Notes: generated by a model not told the origin, from the letters alone. Positions 6,981 to 13,095 are shown, counted from the first letter of the stretch. The stretch: 13,456 nt of DNA from Actinomycetes bacterium (GCA_030598355.1 JAUVQD010000011.1:1-13456); one strand, 5' to 3'. Program-made: numbers and translations.

Positions 6981-7682
6981 TTAGTGGACAGACAAGCTTG
7001 AGCTAATCATCACGAGAAACAAATCAACCAGCATCTCGTCGAATTGGATGCCTTTTCCGTCTCTAAGCTCGCGGCCGGCTTCTGATTTTGTGAGAGCGCG
7101 CCTATATGGGCGATCTGCTGTCATGGCGTCCCAAGAATCCGCGATCGCTAAAATTCGTGAGGCTAGAGGAATATCGGCTCCTTTAAGCTTGCCGGGGTAG
7201 CCTTCGCCGTCAATTCGTTCGTGATGGTGGCGCACAGTTTTTATAATATCATCCGGCACGCATTGAAAATATTCAATGATCTCGGCGCTCATCGTGGGGT
7301 GCAACCTTAGAACCTTACGGTCTTCATCTGTTAACTTATCTCGCTTAAGTAGAATCTCTGATGGTATTCCAATTTTTCCGACATCATGCAAGAGAGATGC
7401 CATCTTCAGATCTTCAAGTTCTTGTCCTTGAAATCCGACGCATTCGGCCAGGGCAACCGCAAGAGATGTTACTCGCACAGAATGCTTATGTGTGTAGTGG
7501 TCCTTGGCTTCAATCGCCACCGTCAGAATTTCGGGCACGGTTGAGCAGCAGGCCTGAGCTTTATCAAACTTTTCCTGGTTATTGATAATTAACGAAGTCA
7601 AACCGGACAGACCATAGCAAAAACTCTCGTCTGCAAGGCTCAGCATCTCGTTTTTTTTGATCGATCCAATTTCCAGGCTCAT
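6981..7682 (-). CDS. HD-GYP domain phosphodiesterase (putative c-di-GMP hydrolase)
   Basis: From the ATG at 7682 the protein has 233 residues. An N-terminal stretch of about 50 residues is unrecognised. The rest is an HD-GYP domain: HKHSVRV (His67), LLHDVGKIGIP (His99, Asp100, Lys103), RLHP (His128), HHHERIDGEGYP (152-163, with the diagnostic GYP), IADSWDAMTADRPYR (Asp182, Asp185), and GIQFDEMLVDLF. All metal-binding and signature residues appear present, so an active phosphodiesterase is likely; c-di-GMP is the usual substrate of the family. A TTG start at 7730 would add 16 residues, but AGAGAGG precedes the ATG at 7682, which I prefer. There is no receiver or membrane domain, so it is probably a soluble stand-alone enzyme regulated through its N-terminal part. 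Convergent with the 2TM gene. Confidence 0.9.
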   Translation of the reverse strand: MSLEIGSIKKNEMLSLADESFCYGLSGLTSLIINNQEKFDKAQACCSTVPEILTVAIEAKDHYTHKHSVRVTSLAVALAECVGFQGQELEDLKMASLLHDVGKIGIPSEILLKRDKLTDEDRKVLRLHPTMSAEIIEYFQCVPDDIIKTVRHHHERIDGEGYPGKLKGADIPLASRILAIADSWDAMTADRPYRRALTKSEAGRELRDGKGIQFDEMLVDLFLVMISSSLSVH

Positions 7683-7871
7683 TATTTGTTTGCCTCTCTC
7701 AGCTGCATAAACTTGTGACCAAATCGGCAAAGGCTTGCGTGCCCCTACTTTATTTATATCGACAGATCTTTAAGAAAATATTAGTATTTCTTGATCTAAA
7801 GATATTCTGCCCGTAAGCTAGGCGGAGAACATAAAAGCGGTTTTAAATTAATCGACGCGAGGAGGTATGAA

Positions 7872-8168
7872 ATGCTATACATGGTGGAAGCGACGCACGG
7901 CCCTGAAACATGTGCGGCTTTTGTGGAGGAATCTAAGAAAAGAATGCAGGTCATGAGCGATAAGATTGACGATGTGGCCAAGTCTCACGGCATAACCATG
8001 AAAGGTTCCTGGGTCGCGATGGTTGCGCACAAGATTTATATGCTGCTCGATGCTCCAAACGGTCATGCAGTTCAAGATTTGGTTGCAGAGGTAGAGCTGT
8101 ACGCCTGGAACACAGTGATCATCTATCCGGTTAATGATCTCGGGGAAACGCTACAGAAGATAAAATAA
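7872..8168 (+). CDS. Small conserved-type protein, possible dimeric alpha/beta-barrel fold
   Basis: A 98-residue soluble protein. A beta strand at the start (MLYMVEATHGPETC) is followed by a long helix with KRMQVMSDKIDDVAKSHGI, a second strand region GSWVAMVAHKIYMLLDAP, a second helix GHAVQDLVAEVELYAW and a final strand NTVIIYPVNDL. This beta-alpha-beta-beta-alpha-beta order, with the phrase 'H..Y.LLDAPNGHAV', is typical of ferredoxin-like or dimeric alpha/beta-barrel proteins such as DUF3303 or GYD-type domains. That assignment is a pattern guess only. GGAGG six bases upstream of the ATG at 7872 supports the start. It has no clear promoter in the 189-base gap shared with the HD-GYP gene. The next gene, a secreted protein, follows after 102 bases. 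Confidence 0.75.
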   Translation: MLYMVEATHGPETCAAFVEESKKRMQVMSDKIDDVAKSHGITMKGSWVAMVAHKIYMLLDAPNGHAVQDLVAEVELYAWNTVIIYPVNDLGETLQKIK

Positions 8169-8270
8169 GCTACTTTTTTGGGCTCGACAAAGTGGATACT
8201 CCTTTTTTGTTATAAGGCATTCAAAGCGGGAAAGTAACGCGAAAGTTATTTTAAAAAGGGGGTGTGACCA

Positions 8271-8720
8271 TTGCGTAGAGCTTGTTTCATGATTGTCACA
8301 ACCATGTTGATATTAACTATGTCTGCAACTGTATCCTTGGCCGGACACAAGATTCAAGACGCTGAAAAAGGAACGGTAAAGCTTAAAAGTGACACTGGCG
8401 ATGCTACGGGAACTATCAAGTTCAAAGTGATCAAGCTTAAGGGTCATATTTATAAACTGGACATAGATCTTAAGACAAAAGACCTAAAACCCAAGTCTGG
8501 CTACGTTTATCAACTCTGGCTCAAAGATACAGAAACTGCCGTGGCTGAGGCCGCGGGCGCGTTTCAGACATTCAAGAAAGGGAAAGGTACGCTGATCGTC
8601 AAGACAAGTGTGCCTAATTTCTCTCAATACGACGAGGCTGTTGTTACAGAAGAGCCGAAATATGACGAGGATCCAATGCCTAGTGGAATAGTGGTCCTCA
8701 AGGGAGACATTGTTCACTGA
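8271..8720 (+). CDS. Secreted protein with RskA-like (anti-sigma-K C-terminal) domain
   Basis: A 149-residue exported protein with a TTG start backed by GGGGGTG upstream. Residues 1-24 form a Sec signal peptide ending SLA before GHK, so the mature protein is probably released or loosely held. The mature part is beta-rich: GTIKFKVIKLKGHIYKLDI, GYVYQLWLKDTETAVAEAAGAF, KGTLIVKTSVPNFSQYDEAVVTEEP, MPSGIVVLKGDI. The order YQLWL - G.F - L.V.V..F..YD...VT.EP - P.G.VVL.G resembles the extracytoplasmic domain of RskA-type anti-sigma factors. Here there is no zinc-binding N-terminal domain, no transmembrane helix and no sigma-factor gene, so it is a free-standing version with unknown function. A terminator follows 36 bases after the stop. 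Confidence 0.75.
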   Translation: MRRACFMIVTTMLILTMSATVSLAGHKIQDAEKGTVKLKSDTGDATGTIKFKVIKLKGHIYKLDIDLKTKDLKPKSGYVYQLWLKDTETAVAEAAGAFQTFKKGKGTLIVKTSVPNFSQYDEAVVTEEPKYDEDPMPSGIVVLKGDIVH

Positions 8721-8756
8721 TAATTGATTAGGTGTCCAGACGCTTATCACCAATTG

Positions 8757-8783
8757 GGCCCTCTGTTAACGGAGGGCCTTTTT
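8757..8783 (+). terminator. Rho-independent terminator
   Basis: GGCCCTC (8757-8763) pairs with GAGGGCC (8772-8778) around an eight-base loop, followed directly by five Ts (8779-8783). It ends the plus-strand transcript of the secreted RskA-like gene. On the minus strand no T-run follows, so it does not obviously end the feo operon. Confidence 0.9.
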
Positions 8784-8804
8784 CGTTCCCCGCACTAACA
8801 GCAA

Positions 8805-8972
8805 TTACGTCTTTCTCTGAAAGTCGGATTCTTTGAATGGCGCTTTTCGGTCTTTACAACTACCATCGCTGCATCCGGCGCACTGTCCTTTTTTCTTCCA
8901 GAGAGAATTGTACAAAAGATAAATCGCCCCGGCCAAGATTAAACCCATCAATAAAATATCTACAATACCCAT
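8805..8972 (-). CDS. FeoB-associated Cys-rich membrane protein
   Basis: This 55-residue protein starts at an ATG one base after the feoB stop (TAA-A-ATG) and reads MGIVDILLMGLILAGAIYLL, one transmembrane helix, followed by NSLWKKKGQCAGCSDGSCK with cysteines 31, 34 and 39 and a short basic tail. One N-terminal helix, then W/K-rich CxGC...C, is the signature of the FeoB-associated Cys-rich membrane protein family (PF12669), always found beside feoB and thought to assist ferrous-iron transport or to pass iron on after import. Position, size and cysteine pattern all agree. Translation is probably coupled to feoB. If feoB is truly broken upstream, this gene could still be translated from the same message. 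Confidence 0.9.
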   Translation of the reverse strand: MGIVDILLMGLILAGAIYLLYNSLWKKKGQCAGCSDGSCKDRKAPFKESDFQRKT

Positions 8973-8973
8973 T

Positions 8974-10731
8974 TTATGTACCAACTCCCAACAATAGTCC
9001 GCCCTGGTAGATTATAAGTGCGACTGTCCAGGCTAAAGCTGTCTGGTAGGCAAAAGATACTCCGACCCACTTCCAAGTCATGAATTCCTGTCGCATGGCC
9101 GCAAGCACAATAACGCAAGGCATGTAGAGCAAGACGAATGCCATGAAGGCAAGCGAACTCAATGGCGTGAAAGCCTTGCTCACAGAGGCTTTAAGTCCCT
9201 CTTGTTCAGGGTCTTCTTCGGCCGAGATACTCGCGATACCGAAGCCTGACGCAACACTGAGGACGGATTCTTTCCCGGCGTTCAAAAAGGACGTTCCGAT
9301 CTCTACTACATCTTCTGTAAACGTCGGTGGTTTCTCCTCGACAACAATTTCTGTCTCCGCGGCATATATTTGGCCCATCGTTCCAACGACGATCTCTTTT
9401 GCGATCAAGCCGCTAAATAAGGACGAAGCCGCTTTCCAATCTCCGAATCCCAGGGGTCGAAGTACCGGGGCCGAAACCTGGCCCATCTTCCCAAGGTAGG
9501 AATCTTTCGTGTTTTCCACACCCCAAGGTAAGTTGAGAAGAAACCAGACCAGAATCGAGACGGCGAGAATATACGTTCCGGCTTTTATTATGAAATGTTT
9601 GCCCTTCTCCCAAGTGTGGATCATGAGGCTCCTGAAGGACGGGAGTCTGTACGGGGGAAGCTCCATAACAAACATGGGCGTTTCTCCTCTAAAGAGAGTT
9701 TTCTTGAAGATAAACCCGATCAGAATGGCCATTGCGATACCCAGCAAATATAAGAACCAGAGAATAGTTCCTTTGCTGCTGGAAAAGAAGGCCGCCGTAA
9801 ACAGCACGTAAACGGGAAGTCTCGCCCCGCAGGACATCAATGGCACGAGAAGCGCCGTTAGCGCCTTATCTTTCGGGTTCTCAAGAGTTCTCGTCGCGTA
9901 AATACCGGGGACATTGCATCCGAACCCGAGAAGCATAGGGATAAAGGATTTTCCGTGCAGACCGATTGCGTGCATTGCCCTATCCATAACAAAAGCGGCC
10001 CTGGCCATGTACCCGCTGCCCTCGAGAAAGGTGATAAAAAACATCATGGCAAATATGACCGGTACGAAAACCAAAACAGAACCTACGCCCCCGATGATCC
10101 CATCGGTGGCCAGAGAAACCAGCCAGTCAGAGGCGCCGACAGCACCTAGGATCGAGACGGTCCATCTTGTGAGAGGTCCTGTTATTACGCCGTCTACCCA
10201 GTCGACAAACGGCGTTGACACATCGAATGTGAGCTTAAATAAAAGCCACATGGCCCCGACAAAGATAGGGATACCGAAAAGTCGGCTGAGAACTATCTTG
10301 TCGATTCTCTCCGTCATCTCCATCTTGCTGATTTCGGGTTGCCTTAGAACCTCTCGGGTGAGTCCCGCGGCCAGACCGTATCTCGCTTCGGCCATGATAG
10401 ATTCGATATCATCAGTGTGTGCGCTTATTAGGTGATTGATAGCTTTATCCACAGATTCAGCGTCTGAAATATCCAGATATTTCCTAACGTCGTCATCGCC
10501 TTCCATGAGTTTGATGGCAAACCACTTTGAAGTATCGTTTTCCACGGGTGCCGGCTGATCTTTTTTTATTTGGTCTTCAATGTGCTTAATAGCTGCATCG
10601 ATGTCTTCGCCGTAGTTCAAACGCGGACGGTGATCCTTTGGGTTCTGAGCCACTTCCACAACGACCTTAAAAAGCTCATCGAGTCCAGTTTTTTTCGTCG
10701 CAGACGTGGGGACGACTTTGACCCCAATCAT
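8974..10731 (-). CDS. feoB: FeoB ferrous-iron transporter, C-terminal part (after in-frame TGA)
   Basis: This open stretch holds the end of the G domain (G5 motif VVPTSA, seven codons after the TGA), the helical spacer domain and the membrane transporter of FeoB. Diagnostic motifs include GCNVPGIYATRTLENPKDK, PLMSCGARLPVYVLF, FLEGSGYMARAAFVMD and SGLIAKEIVVGTMGQIY, with about eight or more membrane helices to the C-terminus. Joined to the upstream piece in the same frame it gives a FeoB of 739 codons, normal for the family, which imports Fe2+ across the cytoplasmic membrane. The ATG at 10731 sits directly after GAGGAG with no spacing, so independent initiation there looks poor. Reading frame and family motifs stay intact throughout, with no other stop or frameshift, so the break is recent, artefactual or recoded. 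Confidence 0.9.
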   Translation of the reverse strand: MIGVKVVPTSATKKTGLDELFKVVVEVAQNPKDHRPRLNYGEDIDAAIKHIEDQIKKDQPAPVENDTSKWFAIKLMEGDDDVRKYLDISDAESVDKAINHLISAHTDDIESIMAEARYGLAAGLTREVLRQPEISKMEMTERIDKIVLSRLFGIPIFVGAMWLLFKLTFDVSTPFVDWVDGVITGPLTRWTVSILGAVGASDWLVSLATDGIIGGVGSVLVFVPVIFAMMFFITFLEGSGYMARAAFVMDRAMHAIGLHGKSFIPMLLGFGCNVPGIYATRTLENPKDKALTALLVPLMSCGARLPVYVLFTAAFFSSSKGTILWFLYLLGIAMAILIGFIFKKTLFRGETPMFVMELPPYRLPSFRSLMIHTWEKGKHFIIKAGTYILAVSILVWFLLNLPWGVENTKDSYLGKMGQVSAPVLRPLGFGDWKAASSLFSGLIAKEIVVGTMGQIYAAETEIVVEEKPPTFTEDVVEIGTSFLNAGKESVLSVASGFGIASISAEEDPEQEGLKASVSKAFTPLSSLAFMAFVLLYMPCVIVLAAMRQEFMTWKWVGVSFAYQTALAWTVALIIYQGGLLLGVGT

Positions 10732-10743
10732 CTCCTCAATCGC

Positions 10744-10746
10744 TCA
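10744..10746 (-). other. In-frame TGA interrupting feoB
   Basis: The codon series reads ...GYEIDT, TGA, AIEEMIGVKVVPTSA. It falls between G4 (NIFD) and G5 (PTSA) of the GTPase domain. A single C-to-T change from CGA (Arg) would produce it. Other genes here, such as ccdA, end in TGA, so TGA is a normal stop in this genome. Confidence 0.9.
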
Positions 10747-11193
10747 AGTATCGATTTCGTAACCTTTTTTTGAGGCTTCATCGAAAATGTTCAAGGCGAC
10801 AACTACCGGTATGTCGAGTTCAAGAAGTTGCACCGTGAGGTAGAGATTACGCTCAAGATTGGTTGAATCAACAACGTCGACAATGACGTCGGGCTTCTCG
10901 TGAACGAGATAATCTCTTGCGATGACTTCTTCTTCAGAATAAGGACTGAGGCTATATGTGCCCGGTAGATCTACTAACTTGATGCGAGTGCCCTGATAGT
11001 CGAAAGTCGCTTCTTTTTTCTCTACCGTCACACCCGCCCAATTGCCGACGTGCAATTTCGTCCCGGCAACAGCATTAATAAGGGTAGATTTTCCTGAGTT
11101 AGGATTGCCGGCAATGGCGATTGTTATTTCCCGACTGTCAGAGTCGGCTTTGCCTGAGCTCAATAAGTCATTTGCCGTAGAAGTTCTATTCAT
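10744..11193 (-). CDS. feoB: FeoB N-terminal GTPase part (truncated by in-frame TGA)
   Basis: A 149-residue piece holding most of the FeoB G domain: P-loop GNPNSGKS (29-36), switch I with [10 protein letters not shown] (Thr57), DLPGTYSL (Asp75-Gly78) and the base-specificity motif NIFD (135-138). It then stops at a TGA while the frame continues into the rest of FeoB. By itself this piece lacks G5 and all transmembrane segments, so it should not transport iron. The ATG overlaps the feoA stop by eight bases (ATGAATAG), the usual sign of translational coupling. An unusual N-terminal extension of about 20 polar residues ([20 protein letters not shown]) precedes the domain. It is best read as one gene with the 8974-10731 part. 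Possible explanations are a nonsense mutation, a sequencing error, or readthrough. Confidence 0.9.
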   Translation of the reverse strand: MNRTSTANDLLSSGKADSDSREITIAIAGNPNSGKSTLINAVAGTKLHVGNWAGVTVEKKEATFDYQGTRIKLVDLPGTYSLSPYSEEEVIARDYLVHEKPDVIVDVVDSTNLERNLYLTVQLLELDIPVVVALNIFDEASKKGYEIDT

Positions 11194-11416
11194 TGGCCAT
11201 TTCTACAAAGATTCCTTGCGCTTCTTTTTTTCTTAGGGTGAGATGGTAGTTCTTTATCGTTATCTCAATTGGGTCACCGAGAGGTGCGACTTTCTCCACT
11301 TTTATCTCCACCCCGACGAGCATTCCCATATCCATGAGGCGTCTTTTCAGGGCTCCCATTGTTTCTAATTTTGTTATTTTGGCCGTGTCTCCCGGTTTGA
11401 GGGCCGCTAAGTTCAT
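11186..11416 (-). CDS. feoA: FeoA, ferrous-iron transport accessory protein
   Basis: A 76-residue SH3-like protein. The FeoA pattern is clear: [67 protein letters not shown]. FeoA is a small cytoplasmic protein needed for full FeoB activity. Its ATG follows the stop of the upstream FeoA-like gene with no gap, with a GGGG-type ribosome site inside that gene's end, and its own stop overlaps the feoB start. These zero-distance joins mark a tightly coupled operon. Length and motifs are normal, and this copy is the more typical FeoA of the two. Confidence 0.95.
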   Translation of the reverse strand: MNLAALKPGDTAKITKLETMGALKRRLMDMGMLVGVEIKVEKVAPLGDPIEITIKNYHLTLRKKEAQGIFVEMANE

Positions 11417-11683
11417 CTAACTTACCCCTTCATCAAGCGCTACAATAATCTTTGTAGCCAGGCCGCGGTCAAGGGCGATCCGCGATTCGTTTACTTTCAA
11501 TAGAAACGGGCCATTGCCAGTATTGCTCAGCATCTCTACCGTCTGTCCGACACGCAAACCCATACTTTCCACTCTCAAACATAAGTTGTCCGCCTCTTTG
11601 TTGGAGGGAAGCTGAGTTTTCTTTGGCCGGATCTCTAGCACCTCCGCTTTTTCTCCTGTCGATAAGAGCCCGATTGAAATCAT
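11417..11683 (-). CDS. FeoA-family protein (second, divergent copy)
   Basis: An 88-residue protein, first gene of the feo operon. It keeps the FeoA outline (ISIGLLSTGEKAEVLEI, RVESMGLRVGQTVEMLSNTGNGPFLLKVNESRIALDRGLATKIIV) but has about ten extra residues in the first loop (PKKTQLPSNKEADN) and a cysteine at residue 35. The ATG at 11683 follows AGAGGTG at good spacing. Tandem FeoA proteins before FeoB are known in several bacteria. The two may form a heteromeric partner for FeoB, which is inference. The operator and candidate promoters lie upstream, between 11735 and 11810. Confidence 0.9.
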   Translation of the reverse strand: MISIGLLSTGEKAEVLEIRPKKTQLPSNKEADNLCLRVESMGLRVGQTVEMLSNTGNGPFLLKVNESRIALDRGLATKIIVALDEGVS

Positions 11684-11734
11684 GTTGATGCACCTCTTTG
11701 AGTCAATTTTCCGCTATGTTTCTTCATTTCGAAT

Positions 11735-11764
11735 AATATATACCTAATAAACGAAATAAGTAAA
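11735..11764 (-). promoter_or_regulatory. Candidate proximal promoter of the feo operon
   Basis: On the minus strand TTTACT (11764-11759) is followed by TATATT or TATATA (11740-11735 or 11742-11737) after 18 or 16 bases. The -35 is moderate and the AT-rich -10 good. The iron-box palindrome lies just upstream of this -35. Confidence 0.35.
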
Positions 11765-11778
11765 CCCTTTTGCAAGAA

Positions 11779-11794
11779 GTTAGGCTACCCTAAC
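11779..11794 (-). promoter_or_regulatory. DtxR/IdeR-type iron-responsive operator
   Basis: GTTAGG-CTAC-CCTAAC is a perfect 6+6 base palindrome. Its core TTAGGCTACCCTAA differs at one position from TTAGGCTAACCTAA, the right part of the classical DtxR/IdeR box, and 15 of 19 positions match the full box. It sits about 95-110 bases before the first feo gene. By analogy a metal-loaded DtxR-family repressor would bind here when iron is plentiful. Confidence 0.75.
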
Positions 11795-11810
11795 ATTATG
11801 GCATTGTCAA
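11782..11810 (-). promoter_or_regulatory. Candidate distal promoter of the feo operon, overlapped by the iron box
   Basis: A perfect TTGACA (11810-11805 on the minus strand) is followed after 17 bases by TAGCCT (11787-11782), a weak -10 that lies inside the operator palindrome. This arrangement fits repression by blocking polymerase. Confidence 0.4.
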
Positions 11811-11989
11811 GGCTGGTATATGGAATAGCGCTTGGGGAGATACGGGGAAAGCGCGTGAAAGATTCTTAGCTGAAGGGTGAAGACATACATAAGGCCAGGG
11901 AAATAATGATGAATTCTTTTTTTCTCATAGTAAGACAACTAAGCCGGTGACCAGAAAAATAATTGCCCTGAACATATTCTGATGAATCA

Positions 11990-12017
11990 TTGAACCGGAA
12001 GTGATTATCTTTATTAA
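11990..12017 (+). promoter_or_regulatory. Weak promoter candidate for the CMD-family gene
   Basis: TTGAAC (11990-11995) and TATTAA (12012-12017) are 16 bases apart, about 54 bases before the TTG start. Between the feo regulatory region and here (11811-11989) I see no gene; the open frames crossing it lack ribosome sites. Confidence 0.3.
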
Positions 12018-12070
12018 TGCTGGGAATAAGAACAACTATTATTGTCGGAAGACAAAAGGAGGTGATTGAC

Positions 12071-12424
12071 TTGGCAGAAATAACCAATGAACAAGAGCAG
12101 AGACTGCAAAGTCTCTCAAACCAGGACGAAGATACGATCGAAACTCTCGTCGCTATGCAGGTGAATAATGTCGAGAATTCGGGTCTTGATCCCAAAACCC
12201 ATGCGCTTTGCCGCTTGGCGGCACTGGTGTCGATTGATGCACCCTTGGCATCGTATTCTTGGCAAGCGAAAGTGGCTATAGCCAGCGGTGTTACAGTAGA
12301 CGACATAGTCGGTGTGCTGATTGCACTCGCCCCGACGGTCGGTATGGCCCGTGTCGTGGCCGCCGCCAATAAGTTGGCCGTTCTTTACGACATCGCGATC
12401 GATGAGATTCGAAATGTGGCTTGA
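12071..12424 (+). CDS. Carboxymuconolactone decarboxylase (CMD) family protein, AhpD-like fold
   Basis: A 117-residue all-helical protein from a TTG start, chosen because GGAGGTGA (12058-12065) lies at ideal spacing. The frame is open further upstream to 12017 but without a ribosome site. The body LDPKTHALCRLAALVSIDAPLASYSWQAKVAIASGVTVDDIVGVLIALAPTVGMARVVAAANKL follows the CMD domain pattern (PF02627): 'K..aLi.la..vai.....y.wh...Al..G.t.eEi...l......G...v..a'. The CxxC...H triad that gives AhpD its peroxidase or disulfide activity is missing: the region that should hold it reads APLASYSWQAKVA, and the only cysteine (Cys48, in HALCRLAA) is elsewhere. It is therefore probably not a thiol peroxidase. 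The role is unknown. It stands alone with a stem-loop after it. Confidence 0.85.
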   Translation: MAEITNEQEQRLQSLSNQDEDTIETLVAMQVNNVENSGLDPKTHALCRLAALVSIDAPLASYSWQAKVAIASGVTVDDIVGVLIALAPTVGMARVVAAANKLAVLYDIAIDEIRNVA

Positions 12425-12433
12425 TAGAAAGCT

Positions 12434-12482
12434 CGCTGGTGTCGGGAAATCCTGTTTCAAGTGGGATCGCCCGGCACCAGCG
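12434..12482. repeat. Long intergenic stem-loop between convergent genes
   Basis: CGCTGGTGTCGGG (12434-12446) pairs with CCCGGCACCAGCG (12470-12482) over 13 positions with one G-U pair. Within the 23-base loop ATCC and GGAT can pair further. It starts ten bases after the CMD stop and ends 20 bases before the PLDc_N stop. There is no T-run on either side, so it may be an RNA-stabilising hairpin or a factor-dependent terminator. Confidence 0.75.
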
Positions 12483-12502
12483 CCTCACTTCTCGATAGGT
12501 TT

Positions 12503-12745
12503 TTAAGCAGCGCGCTTCTCATTCGCTTTGTCTGTTTCCACTACTTCGGGAGCGCGGATAATCAGATAAACCGAGGCGCCAATGAGTGGCAAGACAAGAG
12601 CGAATGCCAGCCAGCCCACCTTTGCCCATCCACTCAGATCGTGTCTTGAGAAAATATCGATCACAGCGGAAATCCAGAGAATCACAATTGGGATGTAGAC
12701 AAAAAAGAAAAGTAACCAGTTCCACAATGGCAGATCATAAATCAT
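12503..12745 (-). CDS. PLDc_N-type small membrane protein
   Basis: An 80-residue protein with two helices, about 8-29 (LLFFFVYIPIVILWISAVID) and 42-63 (VGWLAFALVLPLIGASVYLII), joined by a short polar loop, DIFSRHDLSGWAKVGW. The pattern W...v..iP...l...a.iDif.r.dlsGwaK..W......lP.iGa..Yli.R is the phospholipase D N-terminal membrane domain (PLDc_N, PF13396), which also occurs as a stand-alone small protein in Gram-positive bacteria. The C-terminal tail (APEVVETDKANEKRAA) is charged and has no SHOCT domain. GAGGGAGGA before the ATG at 12745 is a strong ribosome site. It lies opposite the CMD gene. The role is unknown; a membrane accessory or stress function is a guess. Confidence 0.88.
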   Translation of the reverse strand: MIYDLPLWNWLLFFFVYIPIVILWISAVIDIFSRHDLSGWAKVGWLAFALVLPLIGASVYLIIRAPEVVETDKANEKRAA

Positions 12746-12856
12746 TATTTTTCCTCCCTCGCAATCACCGTCTCCACTGTTGATATCCCTGTCCTGCTAA
12801 AAGCAAACCTGTGGGGAAAGTTACGTAAACTCCACGAGAAGTATCAACCCCTCGCG

Positions 12857-13036
12857 GTTCGAATCCACATGAATAAATCAACACCAGAGTTATTGTGAGC
12901 GAGTGCAAGCAAGGAGCGCGAGCATTTTTGAGAGGAGCATGCGTGGTAGGCATGTGACTTGCAAAAAATGCGAGAAGCGACGCCGAAGACGCCGCTCACG
13001 ATAGGTCTGGTGGGCCTTAGTGGATAAGCTTCGAAC
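12857..13036. repeat. Nested inverted repeats: possible structured RNA or miniature element
   Basis: Complementary arms are nested in strict order. GTTCGAA and TCCAC (12857-12868) pair with GTGGA (13020-13024) and TTCGAAC (13030-13036) around a five-base bulge. CACCAGA (12882-12888) pairs with TCTGGTG (13006-13012). TATTGTGAGCG (12891-12901) pairs with CGCTCACGATA (12993-13003), with one G-U. GCATTTTT (12922-12929) pairs with AAAAATGC (12964-12971). CATGC (12938-12942) pairs with GCATG (12950-12954) as the apical hairpin. About 43 pairs fold some 180 bases into one long imperfect hairpin. GACGCC is repeated at 12979 and 12988. It could be a non-coding RNA, a MITE-like element or a palindromic repeat; the strand cannot be told. 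Confidence 0.7.
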
Positions 13037-13044
13037 ATTTTCTA

Positions 13045-13095
13045 CTAATTGATGAAATGGCTCACAAAGTAGCAATTAACTATGTTCTCAATTAG
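13045..13095. repeat. 8-bp inverted repeat downstream of the nested element
   Basis: CTAATTGA (13045-13052) is exactly complementary to TCAATTAG (13088-13095) with 35 bases between. It lies nine bases beyond the larger nested element and is AT-rich, so chance occurrence is possible. Confidence 0.4.

Noticed and set aside
10700-10746. Selenocysteine insertion at the feoB TGA (SECIS-like TGGGG...CCCCA downstream)
   Set aside because: The stem is only five pairs, the loop lacks the usual bacterial apical GGUC, the distance does not fit well, and this site is not a known Cys/Sec position in FeoB.
10744-10746. Alternative genetic code with TGA read as Trp or Gly
   Set aside because: Other intact genes, such as ccdA at 3723-3725, end with TGA and TGG is used for Trp throughout.
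11866-12369. Minus-strand frame of 167 codons opposite the CMD gene
   Set aside because: Shadow of the CMD gene with no start signal; only its last 20 residues look signal-like, and those have no ribosome site.
12790-12870. tRNA gene around GGTTCGAATCC
   Set aside because: The T-arm would have two mismatches in five pairs and no acceptor, D or anticodon arm can be drawn.
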